The position numbers were made by a program, and so were the translations under genes. Shown here in pieces: positions 24,074 through 36,300 of a stretch of DNA of 64,000 nucleotides. A model generated the notes under the pieces. The model was not told the origin of the DNA and did not search any database. It saw nothing but the letters and a program-made list of their open reading frames with translations. Every line of letters starts with the position of its first letter. Position 1 is the stretch's first letter. The DNA comes from Juglans regia (taxonomy: Eukaryota; Streptophyta; Magnoliopsida; Fagales; Juglandaceae): the NCBI RefSeq assembly GCF_001411555.2, contig NC_049915.1, forward strand, positions 19,439,424 through 19,503,423, given 5' to 3'.

Positions 24074-24726
24074 TGAAGGGAGAAAATCTCTTATATTGGA
24101 CCAAAGGCAAGGCCATGTTACAACCCATATATGAGGTCTTGGTTGGATCGGGCCGGAGATAGGGCCCAGCCGCATCACATGGATTGGGTCAGACAATAAC
24201 ATCTGGATAAGGGCTTGGGCAGGAGACCCAGGTCGTAGCACTCATCACCAGACGAGAGAATTTACGACGGATTACACCCAACATTAATGAGATGGAAGGG
24301 ACCTGGGACAGAAGGCGTGCCGCATTCAACGCGGCTTAGAGCAGAAGGCATGCCGCATTCAATGCGACCCAAGGCTCAAGCAATGCATAGCAACCCTGAG
24401 CACTTCACAGCTCGGTAAGGTGACGGCACATGAGCAGCTTGGCAAATCGACAGTACAAGCATATTATCCACTACTATGCAACACCTCACTATCATGGAGA
24501 CCTGATTAGTAATTATAGATAAGACACTACCGGTAGCAAACAAGATAATCAAACACTATCATCTTACACTCTTATCTTCACTACTGTTTATCATCTCCTT
24601 TGTTATTACTGACTTAAGTATCGGAGGATCAATGGACCCCGAAGTCCCTTCTTAGTTACTGTGTAGGTGATCGCTTGAGCACTGCCTGCGTGAAGTTGCC
24701 CAGGCCCGCAAAACACGACGTCAACA
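24074..24726. mobile_element. Solo LTR (LTR retrotransposon remnant)
   Basis: The insert begins TGTGAAGGGAG and ends GACGTCAACA, so it has the TG...CA ends of an LTR, and is flanked on both sides by the 5-base duplication AGTTC (24069-24073 and 24727-24731). U1 (near 1168) and U3 (near 45798) keep the empty TTAGTTCT site. Inside, ACTTAAGTATCGGAGGATCA resembles the 3' part of Ty3/gypsy-type LTRs. No internal retrotransposon region adjoins it, so it probably remains from recombination between two LTRs. Confidence 0.9.
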
Positions 24727-25386
24727 AGTTCTTTAAAAACCAACCAGAAATTTTAACAATTACTTAAAATACAGAAGAGATTGTAAAACTGATGGTATTA
24801 TATTTTGAGTATTACTGGATCATATAAACCCTAGTAATTAAGTTTAATGTGGGTATTAGATTTGTCTATTTTTTTTAAAAGAGTACGTAAGATTTGAGAG
24901 ACTGTATTTAACATTATTCTACTATTTTTATTGGAATGTAAAAATTTTAAATTATAATAGAAAATCAATCAGACAAAGAAAAATATATTTAAAAAGGAAA
25001 ATCGATTTAATCGTGTGCTTTTTGTTATGAAAGTAATGAGATGAACTTGAATTTTGAATATTTTGTGACTATTTTATTGGGATTTTTTGCTAATTGGTCT
25101 GATCTACAAATATTAGATGATTTTTTTAAGATAAAAAATATTTAAATTTAAAAACACTAAAACTAAAAATATAAGAGAACATGGTTCAGCAAGAAGACTT
25201 GTGTAAGGTCTTTAATAGTAAGGCACAAAATCCCAAAAAGCAATAAATATAATTATAATTTTTCATTACGATTTTAATTCTAATTTTTTGAATTTTTTCT
25301 GTTATATTTTTTTATTCAAGTTTAACAACCTATAGCCCAACTAACTGGCCACATATAAATTCACCGGGCCCCACAGAGTGATTATA

Positions 25387-25396
25387 ACACGTGGCA
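25387..25396 (+). promoter_or_regulatory. G-box/ABRE-like site, U2
   Basis: ACACGTGGCA lies about 580 bases upstream of the unit 2 start codon, preceded by GGGCCCCAC near 25366. The sequence is identical to the sites in U1 and U3. Confidence 0.45.
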
Positions 25397-25970
25397 TGTA
25401 CCCACGACCATACAACCTTTTATTGCTCTAGCTACTTAATTGAAATAAAAAAATCTACTAAACCTCCTACTATTCATACAATCTTCACACTCCATATTAT
25501 TTTTAATTTTTATTATTTTTTTCTTTTATTAAATATTTATTATATAAATAATGAATAAATAATTTAAAAAGAATAAACTCAAAAAAAAAAATTTTAAAAA
25601 TTTAAAAAATTTAAAAAAATATAGAGTGTGGAGTATGGTGGAGGTTGTGTAGCAAATCTCGAATTGAAATTACAAATAGGACTCATGTGTTACAAGCCGT
25701 CGGATCTGAGTCGGTCAATGAATCCAAATGATGGTAAGACTGTCGGATTAGAAGTACATGAAAAAAAAGGATCTGGGACCGACAAGAATTCACACAAAAA
25801 ATGTCGGACCCACCAGAATTATTAAGAAACTGAATACTGATATGTCCATCCCCTGCTTTGCTGTGTGCACTACTTTTCTCCAGCAGAATTCTGCTGGAAC
25901 ATCTCTATCTTCAAGTGCTTGGATTTCCCTGCGCATGCCTTTGTGTTATATGTGTTGACAACATTCTTCT

Positions 25971-27092
25971 ATGTCGTCCAAACTGGTTGCCCTCTTCCTC
26001 CTCATCCTCCTATATCTCGCTCTCAGATGCCACTGTTCAACCCCACAATCACGGGTCAAAGCCGGCTACTATTATACGGATGACGGAAATCTCATTTCCG
26101 ATTTAAATTCTAAGCTTTTCACGCACCTTATATGCGGTTTCACTTTCGTTAACCCCTCCACCCACCACCTCTTCATCAACTTCTCCACCGAACAACAATT
26201 CTCTACCTTCGCCGACAACGTAAAAACCAAGAACCCGTCCGTTACAACGCTTTTGTCGATATGGGTTGGCAGAGAGCTTTTGCTAAACTTCTTCTCAATG
26301 ATAAACCAGTCCTCTTACAGAAATTCTTTCGTTCAGTCTTCCATAGAAACAGCTAGGCTTTATGGGTTTCAAGGTTTAGACCTTTCTGGGGTTGAGCCAA
26401 CAGGAAATAGCTCGGATATGGCCAACATCGGTACCCTTTTGGACGAGTGGCGAGTTGCTGTAAATTCAGAGGCAAAAAATTCAAGCAAGCCAGAGTTACT
26501 CCTGGTCATGTCCGGCAATCGTCTACCAGCTTTGGGTTCAGTGATTTATCCAATTGATTCCATGAGGAGGAACTTGGATTGGGTACATGTATTAGCGTAC
26601 AATTACTATTTGCCTGCAGGTAGGGACAGAGTCACATTCTTTCATGCAGCTTTGTATGGCCCTTCGAACATGGCTAATACGGATGATGGCATAAATGAGT
26701 GGAAGAGAAGAGGTTTTTTGCCGAGCAAGTTGGTCTTGGGGTTGCCCTACCATGGCTATGCGTGGACACTTTTGAGCCCCCAAAAGAATCCAATGGGTGC
26801 AGCCTCTACTGGTCCGGCGGTCACAAAGGACGGTGCCGTGAGCTATAAGTGGTTCAAATGGTTCATTAGAAACAATGCTCAGGAAGCAGTTTGCGGGTAT
26901 AATGCTACTTCAGTGGTGAATTACTGCACGTTCGGGTTAACTTGGATTAATTACGACGATGTGGAGGCTATTAGAGCTAAAGTTTCGTATGTAAAGCAAA
27001 AGGGTCTGCTTGGTTACAACGTGTTTCAAGTCGGCCATGACGACAATTGGGTGCTTTCTAGAGCAGCAGGTTGGTTACATATTATTTCTTAA
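25971..27092 (+). CDS. GH18 chitinase-like ectodomain exon, receptor kinase unit 2
   Basis: A 373-residue open frame parallels the unit 1 exon: signal peptide at about 1-22, RVKAGYYYTDDGN at 28-40, FTHLICGF at 50-57. The catalytic loop reads GLDLSGVE at 135-142, where a working enzyme has DLDWE, so the acid position (141) is again valine, though a glutamate follows at 142. By eye the exon protein is about 87% identical to unit 1, with changes near the first strand (TDDG against MGVG) and the catalytic loop. It may splice at 27069 (GCAGCAG before GTTGGT) to the membrane exon at 28525, in frame, for a 776-residue protein, or read through to the same GWLHIIS ending as unit 1. Confidence 0.85.
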   Translation: MSSKLVALFLLILLYLALRCHCSTPQSRVKAGYYYTDDGNLISDLNSKLFTHLICGFTFVNPSTHHLFINFSTEQQFSTFADNVKTKNPSVTTLLSIWVGRELLLNFFSMINQSSYRNSFVQSSIETARLYGFQGLDLSGVEPTGNSSDMANIGTLLDEWRVAVNSEAKNSSKPELLLVMSGNRLPALGSVIYPIDSMRRNLDWVHVLAYNYYLPAGRDRVTFFHAALYGPSNMANTDDGINEWKRRGFLPSKLVLGLPYHGYAWTLLSPQKNPMGAASTGPAVTKDGAVSYKWFKWFIRNNAQEAVCGYNATSVVNYCTFGLTWINYDDVEAIRAKVSYVKQKGLLGYNVFQVGHDDNWVLSRAAGWLHIIS

Positions 27093-27619
27093 GAAAATCT
27101 ATTTATAAGTCTTATTTTTTACATATGATGTGTTGAATTCCACGTGATCTGTTTCTTTTATTGCTTTGGATTAATGAACTAAAACGAACATCGTCACAAT
27201 TGGTCAATATTTTCTCAAATTTTTATTGCTTTGGATTCATTTTCTTTACTTTAATGACCAAGTAATTACCGGAAAGAAAATTACTTTTCCTGACTTTATG
27301 GGAATAAAAGTAAAACCAACCTGTAAACATAAAAATAATATAATGGTTTATTTTGACTTATAAAAAAAAGGTGGGACTCTTTTGCAAAATTCAGGAATTT
27401 AGAATGAATGTGCAGGATTGGTCGGATATGAATGACTGGCGCCATCTGCATGCGCCGACTGTATTGAATTGATCTTGACTAATGAATAAGTAGGCAAGAT
27501 AGACATGAGATCATAGAGAATCAGAGATCCAAAAGATCTGTATATGTACAAGACCTTTAAATTCATGCAGCTGCCCCGCTAGCTATCAATGGCTTGTAGT
27601 AGTCTGGTCCATGCACCAT

Positions 27620-28276
27620 GAACAAAAGGGTGGGACTACAAGCTCTATGTCACCAACATGGGCAACCTCTTCAGTAGCGAGTAGCTGCTGAGTCCGAGGC
27701 TAAAAATTCTAGCCAACAACAACTGTTCTCGACTGCTGCAGTTAATTAGTCGCCAGATTTAGGATCAGTTTTTTTCCCAGTAGAGTCAATGAAGAGTAAC
27801 TTGAATTGGTTAAATATTATGGCTTATGACTACCATGCACCTAAGCGGGATAACGTCAGGCTGCTCGTGCGGCTTTGTATGATACAGCGAGCCAGCTCAA
27901 TATCAGCACCTGGACCTCTAGGGGCTTATCCACAGGCAAGTTGGTTTTGGGGTTGCCTTTCTATGGCTATGCGTGGAATCTTGTAGATTCTTAGGACAAC
28001 GCCATATGTGCACCAGCCACAGGTCCAACCATCACAACCGAAGTAGATATAACCTTTAAGCCAATCAAAGATCATATTTGGATATATGGGGCTGCTATAA
28101 TGTACAATTCCACTTATGTGGAAAATTACTGCATAGCTGAATCATTTTGAATTGGTTTTGATGATGTGGAGCTATCTGAACTAAGGTTTCTTATGCCAAT
28201 GAAATGAGTTTGCTTGATTACTATCTCTGGCAAGTACCCAACCATGATGACAATTGGGTGCTTTCTCTGGCCGCAG
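27620..28276 (+). pseudogene. Decayed second GH18 exon, unit 2
   Basis: This corresponds to 4871-5531 of unit 1. Visible pieces are NLNWLNIMAYDYHAPKRDN near 27800, WFWGCLSMAMRGI-type out-of-frame sequence near 27945, and FDDVELSEL near 28155. It shares with unit 1 the stop after the TAAV segment, the frameshift after PKRD, the stop just before IGFDDVE and the late frameshift. It adds its own stop (TTCTTAGGAC near 27990, where unit 1 has TTCCCAGGAC). The splice donor at 28277 (GTAGGA) is intact. The exon is non-functional. Confidence 0.85.
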
Positions 28277-28524
28277 GTAGGAATTAGAACATAGTAGCGT
28301 CTCATCAAAATGTATTCATTCCTGATACATAATTTGTAGATATCATTCTAGTTAAGTACGTAACTGGTGACATTAATTAAACCATTTATGCTTACCCCGG
28401 TTTAGTTCCTTTTGCTAATACATCATCAACGGCTTTTACAATTGGTAAATGATAAGGTTCAAATTGTATAATTTTACGATATGCTTCTGCATCTCTGATT
28501 GTGAAATGATTTGACCATCAGCAG

Positions 28525-30559
28525 AGGAGCTTGATGATGAAAATCAGAACCAAAAGGGGAGATTGTTAGTGATTGTCTTGGTTTCGAGTAGTACTACGAT
28601 TGTTCTCCTCCTAGGCTCAGTGTGGGTGATGTGTTATTTGAGGAAGAGAAAGGTCAAATCTCCTGGTAATTTCTTTTGTCCTAGTTGTAACTCGGAGTTC
28701 AAATAATACTGTGCTTAATTCTACATATATTGTAAATTGATATCTTTAAACATTTTTTCTCTTATTTGTCCTCTTCGATTACAGGGATTGTACCGAAGGC
28801 AAGGAAAGGACAAGAGGCCAAAGTAAATGGTATAGCAACTTCTGGAAACTCAAACACCAATGTTCCGGATCTTGAAGTCTATAGTTATGCTGTTATGGAG
28901 ATGGCTACGAATAAATTTTCATTTGAAAATAAGCTAGGAGAGGGTGGATATGGTCCTGTTTACAAGGTAAACTTTTTTAGTGCTTGGTAATCTATAATTA
29001 GACAATGCCTAGTTATCAGATACCGGGCTGCTGCATATATGCCGCATTTTCTACCTTTATAACACTAACATTGGATGGGTGTGTACGTTGCAGGGTGTAC
29101 TAGCAAGCAAACAGGAAATAGCAGTGAAAAAACTTTCAAAAGCTTCAACACAGGGGTTTGAGGAGTTCAAGAATGAGGTTACACTAACAGCAAAACTGCA
29201 ACATGTTAATCTTGTGAGAGTTTTGGGATTTTGCATCGAAAGGGATGAACAAATGCTGATCTACGAGTACATGCCAAACAAAAGCTTGGACTTCTACCTC
29301 TTTGGTAAGAATCCTATATGTTCATAACTAGCATAATGTAATTTGTTTTGCAATGTTTCTTAATTTTTTAGTGTTGAAGTAGAAACAAATATTCATGCCC
29401 CACACGTGCCCCAATTCAGCTTATATGAAAGTGGTGGCAGTTGCAGTATGAGAAAATAATTTTTTTTTTTTTTTATTCTTGGTAGCTAGTGCCATCCAGA
29501 GTTAAGTTTAAATATAAATTAAGGTGAACTTAGCTTTAGCTTAAGCTTTAGAGGGGGTTGACAAATATTATTCTTGTTCTGAAAGTACTTGTGAAATCAT
29601 TAGCATTTTGCTCCTTTGTTCAAGTCATTGCTCTGAAAACTGGTATTTCATTATCGAATTGATGCAGACAGTGTCAGACGATTTCTTTTGGATTGGAAAA
29701 AGAGGGTTCATATAATCGAAGGGATTACTCAAGGACTTCTATATCTCCAAGAATACTCGAGATTGACAATAATCCATCGAGACTTGAAAGCTAGCAACAT
29801 ATTACTTGACAATGAAATGAAGCCTAAGATCTCAGATTTTGGTATGGCAAAGATTTTCAGTAAAGATGAATATGAAGCAAACACCGACCGAATTGTGGGA
29901 ACATAGTGAGTATTCTTCCAATTAAAGTTGAATAATTTAAGCATTCTTTTCATCCGAGACTAATTGTTGTATACAATTTACCATTGCAGTGGTTATGTTT
30001 CGCCGGAATATGTTAAAAAAGGTTTATACTCTACTAAATCCGATGTTTACAGCTTTGGAGTTCTAATCTTACAAATCATAAGTGGCAAGAAGAATGCCTG
30101 CTTTTATGGTCTAAATGAAGATTTGAACCTCCTCGAATATGTAAGTTGGTTCAACACTCTCTTCCATAATATATAAGTAAGAACAAATATCAAATTTATG
30201 CTTATCATGGTCAGTAACATTAATGTATGGGGAATTTTCTATAATTTCAGGCATATGACTTGTGGAAGTCAGGAAAAGGCATGGAGTTTATGGATCCATC
30301 TCTAGATGATACAGTTTCATCATGTAAACTAATCAGATGTCTTCAAATAGGTCTTTTATGCGTTCAGGAAAATGCAACTGATAGGCCATCCATTTTGGAG
30401 GTTTCCTCAATGCTAAAAAGTGAGAGTGCTGCTCTTATAATCCCCAAAATTCCTGCCTTTTCTATAAAGAGAAACGGAGATGAGGGAACTAAATCTCAAT
30501 TCCAACTAGAAGATTGTTCCATCAATGATACAACACTCTCCCAAATGGTAGCCCGGTAA
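28525..30559 (+). CDS. Transmembrane and protein kinase exons, receptor kinase unit 2
   Basis: Exons are 28525-28665, 28785-28966, 29094-29304, 29668-29905, 29990-30140 and 30251-30559. Their lengths (141, 182, 211, 238, 151 and 309) equal those of unit 1. The membrane segment, RKRKVK anchor, [11 protein letters not shown] loop, EIAVKKL lysine, [12 protein letters not shown] and DFGMAKIF are all present; YVSPEY replaces YVPPEY. By eye the three core kinase exons differ from unit 1 at about 7 of 199 residues, far fewer than the ectodomain. It should be an active serine/threonine receptor kinase if joined to the GH18 exon at 25971. No better start codon precedes the membrane exon. Confidence 0.88.
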
Positions 30560-30860
30560 CTAAGCAAGAAGCCATTTATCTTCTGAAATATAGTTTTATA
30601 ATTGGTGAGAAAACTCTGCATATTCTTAAGAGAGAGTTATATACATATACTAATATGTATGTAGTTCTTTCATTGTAGAAGATCCACTTTAGATTCTTAT
30701 CATAATGTACTGCTTGAAGTTTTCATTGTCAATTACCCAAATCATGTGCTTAAATTAATCAGAGTTTATTTGGACTTATTAATGGGCCTAATGGTATTAG
30801 TCAAAATCAAAGCACAATAACTTATATTAATTCTTCATCACCTAAACACGACAAGATTAA

Positions 30861-31080
30861 GGGTAGGTTTGGGGAGTGAGATAAGAATTTTGTGTTTTGT
30901 TTTGAAGTTTAAAATATTAAGTTTTAATATTATTATTGTTTTGGGATTTGAAAAATGTGTATTGGGATTTTAAAAAGTTGAATTGTTTATAATATTTTGT
31001 ATGAAGATTTGAAAAAGGTGTAATGATGAGATGAGATGAGATGAGAATTTTATGTTTTGGTTGATGTCCCAAACCTGCCC
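30861..31080. mobile_element. Tourist-like MITE with TAA target duplication
   Basis: The element starts GGGTAGGTTTGGG and ends CCCAAACCTGCCC, a perfect 13-base inverted repeat, with TAA at 30858-30860 and 31081-31083. The body contains the GATGAGATGAGATGAG run. Empty sites GATTAATTCTA survive in D1 (near 22049) and D3 (near 39262). The 3-base TAA duplication and GTTTGG-type ends fit the PIF/Harbinger superfamily. Confidence 0.85.
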
Positions 31081-31164
31081 TAATTCTTGTGTTTTTAATG
31101 GAATCTCCCCCTAATTAGGTGATATTTTTAGAGTGGTGATAGGTACTGTACATGGGACACCTTA

Positions 31165-31555
31165 GGCCTCTATTGGTTTTAGCAGAGATGAAATGAGTTG
31201 AGATTAAAATTAAAAGTTAAATAAAATATTATTAGAATATATTTTTTTAATATTATTTTTATTTTAAAATTTGAAAAAGTTGAATTGTTTATTTTATTGT
31301 CGTAAGAGTTTAGGAAAGTTGTAATGATTATAAATTGTCAAATTACTTGGCCAGTTTGGTTACACAAAACCAAACTATTTCATCCCATCTCATATAATCA
31401 TTACAACTTTCCAAACTCTCAGACAAAATATAATAAACAATTCAACTTTTTCAAATCCAAAAATAAAAATTATATTAAAAAATTATATTATAATAATATT
31501 TTATTCAACTTTCAACAAAACATCTCATCTCATCGCATCTGAATTACGTAACCAA
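31165..31555. mobile_element. Two adjacent MITE copies in opposite orientation
   Basis: Positions 31165-31330 carry the family body in one orientation (GAGATGAAATGAGTTGAGAT, then AAATAAAATATTATTAGAAT). Positions 31360-31555 carry it reversed (CATCCCATCTCATATAATCA, then TATTTTATTCAACTTTCAAC and a CATCTCATCTCATCGCATCT end). Together they form a large inverted repeat able to fold into a hairpin. Confidence 0.6.
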
Positions 31556-31564
31556 ATGAGGCAG

Positions 31565-32284
31565 TGATTAGATATCATGTTTGAAGAGATCAAATCATGT
31601 TTTATTGATTAGATATTTCACAAAAGTCATAAGCTGATCATGATATAGTTTGATATGTTACATTAGATTTTAAAGTTATTTTTATTGTAAAGTAATAACG
31701 TATCACGTGAATTAATCAGTATGTTAGTTTGTGACTTTATTTTTGTGAAATCTTTTTATGACTGAGCATTACTCATTAGATAATCAATCTTTCGGATTAA
31801 CAGCTATACATGTAAAATTGGGCATGTGGATCTAGCTAGCTTATTCATGTAATTAAACAACCCCCCCCCAAAAAAAAACAAAAAAACAAAAAAAAAAAAT
31901 CATATGCAAAGCCGAAATCAAGACAAAAAATGAAGTGTCGGTAAGGCTATGAACATTCAATCAATCAATGCTTTAAAAATATGAAACATATAAAAACAGT
32001 ACGTTTACTTTTGCATTCTATTTGCGAGATCATGTGATCTCTTGATTGATATGTATGTGTGTGCGTATACATACATATATATTTATATATATATAACCCT
32101 ACTACTTTCTCTGATTCAAGAACAAATTTTCTTAATTAAGTTGTGATATTTTATTAATTAATTCCCCACAGAAATTAAAGCACCATATAATTGCAATCAT
32201 ATTCGTTCAAATAATGTACAATATAATATGTTGTCACCTGGGGATCCCACGGGATAGGAGTCTAGGACTGCTTCATCCGGCAAT
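31565..32284. repeat. Partial D-type block, paralogous to 39405-40040
   Basis: Shared landmarks are TTAGATATTTCACAAAAGTC, GGATCTAGCTAGCTTATTCA, AAAATGAAGTGTCGGTAAGG and CTTCATCCGGCAATTTTCGA. The copy at 32268 shows the uninterrupted site into which a LINE end was inserted at 40056. A C-run then A-rich stretch lies near 31861-31900. No gene is seen. Confidence 0.7.
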
Positions 32285-33048
32285 TTTCGAGACCATAAAT
32301 AAATATGTTAATAAATAAAGAGTATCTCTAAATATGTTAATAAAAAGTTGTTTGAAATCTCAATTATAAAACCTTTTTTTTCTCTTAAGTTAATTATTCT
32401 ATTATCAAATCAGTATAGAGCACGTCCTCCATATCATTTAAATAGTAAGATTTAGTTTAAAAAATTCAAATTTTAAAATCTCTCTTTCAAATCAGATTAT
32501 CTACACCAACTTTTTTTTTCTTCTTTCTTTGGATGGTTGTGTTTCTCCTTTTTAATCATTTTCAGCATGCACGTGAGCGCGACAAGCTGCATGCATGCTG
32601 CCTTATTGAATAGAGGACAAAGAACACAAACAAAAACATCCATCTGGTGATCTTTGTTTGCGTTTGCATCATTTCAGAGATTTTTTTAAGATGCAATATT
32701 ATGGTGTCATGGTGTGAGGTTGAGAATATTAGCACGCACCAATGTGAAATTGCTGCATCCCTCTCTATTCTCTTGGCCCTTCCTTCAAAAGATCGAATTG
32801 TAAAGATCATTGGATTCATTGCATTAATTAATTAAAGGCTAATTTGCCTTCAAATCATCATGCTAATTAGTCTACTTGTATTCTCTCAAATTATCTGATC
32901 GAATTAAATAGTTTAATGCGGAGAAAAATACATATTACGACATTACACACTCAAGCAATATTCATATTGCTTAAATATTCTACATATATAAACATTAATA
33001 TTATAAGTTGTAAGAGTCACATGATAATATGACGTTTATTATTTCTCT
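32285..33048. repeat. Duplicated intergenic block E2 (cut by copia element)
   Basis: The block follows E1 and E3 landmark by landmark up to TTATTTCTCT at 33048, where the LTR starts. In E1 and E3 the sequence continues with CTATAATTAGAGA, which is absent here, so the far side of the insertion site was lost together with the other half of the copia element. Confidence 0.75.
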
Positions 33049-33250
33049 TGTTGAAAAGATGATAGCTCCAAGCTATCAAACATAAAACCTAAAGAACTCA
33101 GTAGGCGAGAAATTGAAATTGCAAAAGAATTCGCTATTCTTCGATTGAGAAAAACGAGTTGAATGAATACAAGACTAACCTTTATCCTTTTATATACAAG
33201 GACTAATTACACGTGTTACATAATAAAATAACTTTCTAACTAGTTCAACA
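33049..33250 (-). repeat. 3' LTR of the copia element, with adjacent polypurine tract
   Basis: The 202-base LTR has TGTTGAA and TTCAACA ends. The bases next to it, CTCCCCCTCAAGATG at 33251-33265, read on the minus strand as a purine tract (GAGGGGGAG) directly in front of the LTR, the normal primer position for plus-strand DNA synthesis. Confidence 0.88.
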
Positions 33251-33312
33251 CTCCCCCTCAAGATGAAGTGTGTATATTTATCACTCCCCATCTATGAAAG
33301 GAAAAATATAAA

Positions 33313-36300
33313 CTATGGTGAGGCCAAGGCTTTTGTAAAGAAATCTGCTAATTGATACTTTGAATTCACATGAAGAGTACGCAATATTCCAGCTTGGATT
33401 TTCTCTCTAACCAAATGGCAATCAATCTCAATGTGTTTCGCTGTCTCATGAAACACTAGGTTAGCTGTTATATGTAGAGTAGCTTTGCTATCACAGAAAA
33501 GTAAAGCTGGTAAAGTGTGATTAATACCAAAATCTTTAAGCAATGCAATAACTAAGTTAATTCACATGTTGTAGAACTGAGAGCCCTATATTCAGCTTTG
33601 ACTGATGATCTTAATACAATGTTTTGTTTCTTGGATTTCTAAGAAATAAGAGAGTTATCCAAGAAAACACAAAACCCAGAAATTGATTTTCTTGTTTCAG
33701 GGCATGCTACCCAATCTGAATCCGTGAATGCCTTCAATTGTAAGGATGATGATGTAGGTAAAAATATAATCTTAGAACATGGTTGCAAAGAAAAATATTC
33801 CTCTGATCTGCTTTGTATTTCTTGCATAATATTCATTCCATCACCATAGTTGTGGTTAGCTGATTCAAGTGAGCTCTGGGGGGATGTGTGATTCATGTAA
33901 GTAGGAGGATAATTTGGAACCATTATTGGCACCCCAGCTGGCCTTTTAATAGTTAGATAAAGCAACCTCCCTATTAGCCTTCGATAGATAGTAGGATCCT
34001 TTAGTAAACCAATCTCTGTATTGGTGAGAAGCAATTTAGGATCCATGGGTATTTTAACTGGTTTACAGCCAATGAAATCTGAATATGTTAACACTTCAAG
34101 AGCATAGTGTCTTTGGCAAACAGAAATGCCTTTAGATGTTCGAGCCACTTCCAATCCTAGGAAGTATTTTAATTCTCCAAGATCTTTAATCTTGAACTCA
34201 GCATGAAGAACATTCTTGATGTCTTGTACAGCTTGAATATCATTGCTTACTATTATCACAACATCCACATAGGCAAGCAAAACAAGAAATGAACTTGTAG
34301 TGACTTTAGTAAACAAAGAGTAGTCACACTTAGACTGTAAAAAACCATGAGTCAAAAGAAAATTTGATAACTTGTGAAACCATTGGCGAGAAGCTTGCTT
34401 GAGTCCATATAAGGACTTAGTCAATTTACATACTCGTGTCTCCCTCTCACTTCCATAGCCTTGAGGAAGTGTCATGTATATTTCTTCATCTAAATCTCCA
34501 TGAAGAAAAGCATTAGTTACATCGAACTGATGTAAATACCATCCTTTGGCAGCAACAGTGGCAAGCAAACATCGAACACTAGTGAGTTTGGCAACAGGAG
34601 AGAAGGTAGCAAGAAAGTCCAAACCTTCTTGTTGGGTGTACCCCTTTGCTACAAACCTAGTTTTGTATCTTTCAATGGTACCATCTGACTTATATTTAAT
34701 TTTGTACACCCATTTGCAACCAATGAGATGTTTATCAGGAGCTAAACTAGTGAGAACCCAAGTATGGTTTTCCTTAAAAGCAGCAAATTCAACTGACATG
34801 GCATTGAGCCAATGAGGAAATTTGACAGCTTGATAATAAGATTTGGGTTCAAAATTGGAAGACAAGGAAATTGTGTAGGCTTGGTATGCAGGATAGAATT
34901 TGGAATATGAAGGATAAGTAGACAAAGGGTAAGGAGTGCTTACCTTGGAAGAAGCTGCATCAAGGGGACTATGGTCTAATGAGGAACTGTTGAGATGGCA
35001 ATGATAGTGCTACAAATAATTTGGTGGATGTCTCAGTCTAGTGGATCTTCGAAGAGAAGGAACATTACCATTTGCAGAAGCATTATTTTTAGTAAAAGGA
35101 GTTGGTTGTGGGTTTTGGGAAGATGATAATGTGGAATCTTATATAAGATCAGAAACTAGAGCTGAAAGGATAAAAGACTCCAAAGGTACAATAGATGAGG
35201 AGGAAGAATTGGCAGCATTACTCTTGTAAGGAAATATGTGTTTATGAAAAATGACTTCTCGAGACAAGAAAATTGTATGAGAGTGTAAATCATAGAGTTT
35301 GTATCCTTTTACACCAAAAGGATAACCGAGGAACAAATACTTTCATGCTCTGGATTCAAACTTATTTCTATGGGCAGAAAGAGTGCTAGCAAAACAAAGG
35401 CACCCGAACACCTTGAAATGAAAGTAGGAAGGCTTTTTAGAAAAGAACAATTCAAAAGGGGACTTATTTGAAAGAAGTGGAGTAGGTAATCTGTTGATAA
35501 TATAAGCAGTTGTTAAGACACAATCACCCCAAAAACATAAAGGCAGATGTGCTTGAAATCTGAAAGCTTTAGCTACTTCTAACAAATGTCTATGTTTTTG
35601 TTCCACAATTCTATTTTGCTGAGGAGTTGCATTACAACTCCTTTGATGAATGATTCCCTTAGAAGCATAATAACTGGTCATATTGAATTCTAGACCATTA
35701 TCACCTCTAATGGTTTGAACTTTATGATTGAATTGTGTTTTAGGAGATGTTTGGATTCGAAAATGACTTGAGATGAGCTGAGATGAGTTGAGATGGATTG
35801 TGAATAGTAATGAAATGAGTTGTGAATAGTAGTGAGATTTGTGAGTTAAAGTTGCTGAATAGTAATGAATAGTAGTGAGATGAGTTGAGATGAGCTGAGA
35901 TGAGTTGAGATGAGCTGAGATGAGCTGAGATGATTTGCGAATCCAAACAAGTTTTCATCATATAGACCCAAGTTGCCCATTTCAAATGGTGCTGTAGTAA
36001 CAGAATTGCTTAGAGGAAATGACAAACGAGCTTGTTTTGCATAATGGCATATATCACAAATGTTTGTACAAGGAGAATTGATAACAAAATCTTGTTTATT
36101 CAATAAACATTGTCTAGCATTTGATGGATATCCTAGACGATGATGCCATATGTCTAGGATTGGAGGACTTGAAACAATTGTATCAGGAATGTTTGAAGTA
36201 GAGAATAGATTATTGGAATTAGAAAATGCCCTGGAAACAGAAATATCAACTGCATCAGATGTAAATGTCTTATATGGCAACAAGTAATAAAGTCCATCTC

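Larger units (their letters stand above)
23640..25843. repeat. Upstream module, copy U2
   Basis: U2 aligns with U1 and U3 as described for U1 and ends about 130 bases before the unit 2 start codon, at GAATACTGATAT. It lacks the MITE-plus-inverted-copy segment that U1 has at 1758-2070, and carries a solo LTR at 24074-24726. It is the probable promoter of receptor kinase unit 2. Confidence 0.85.
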
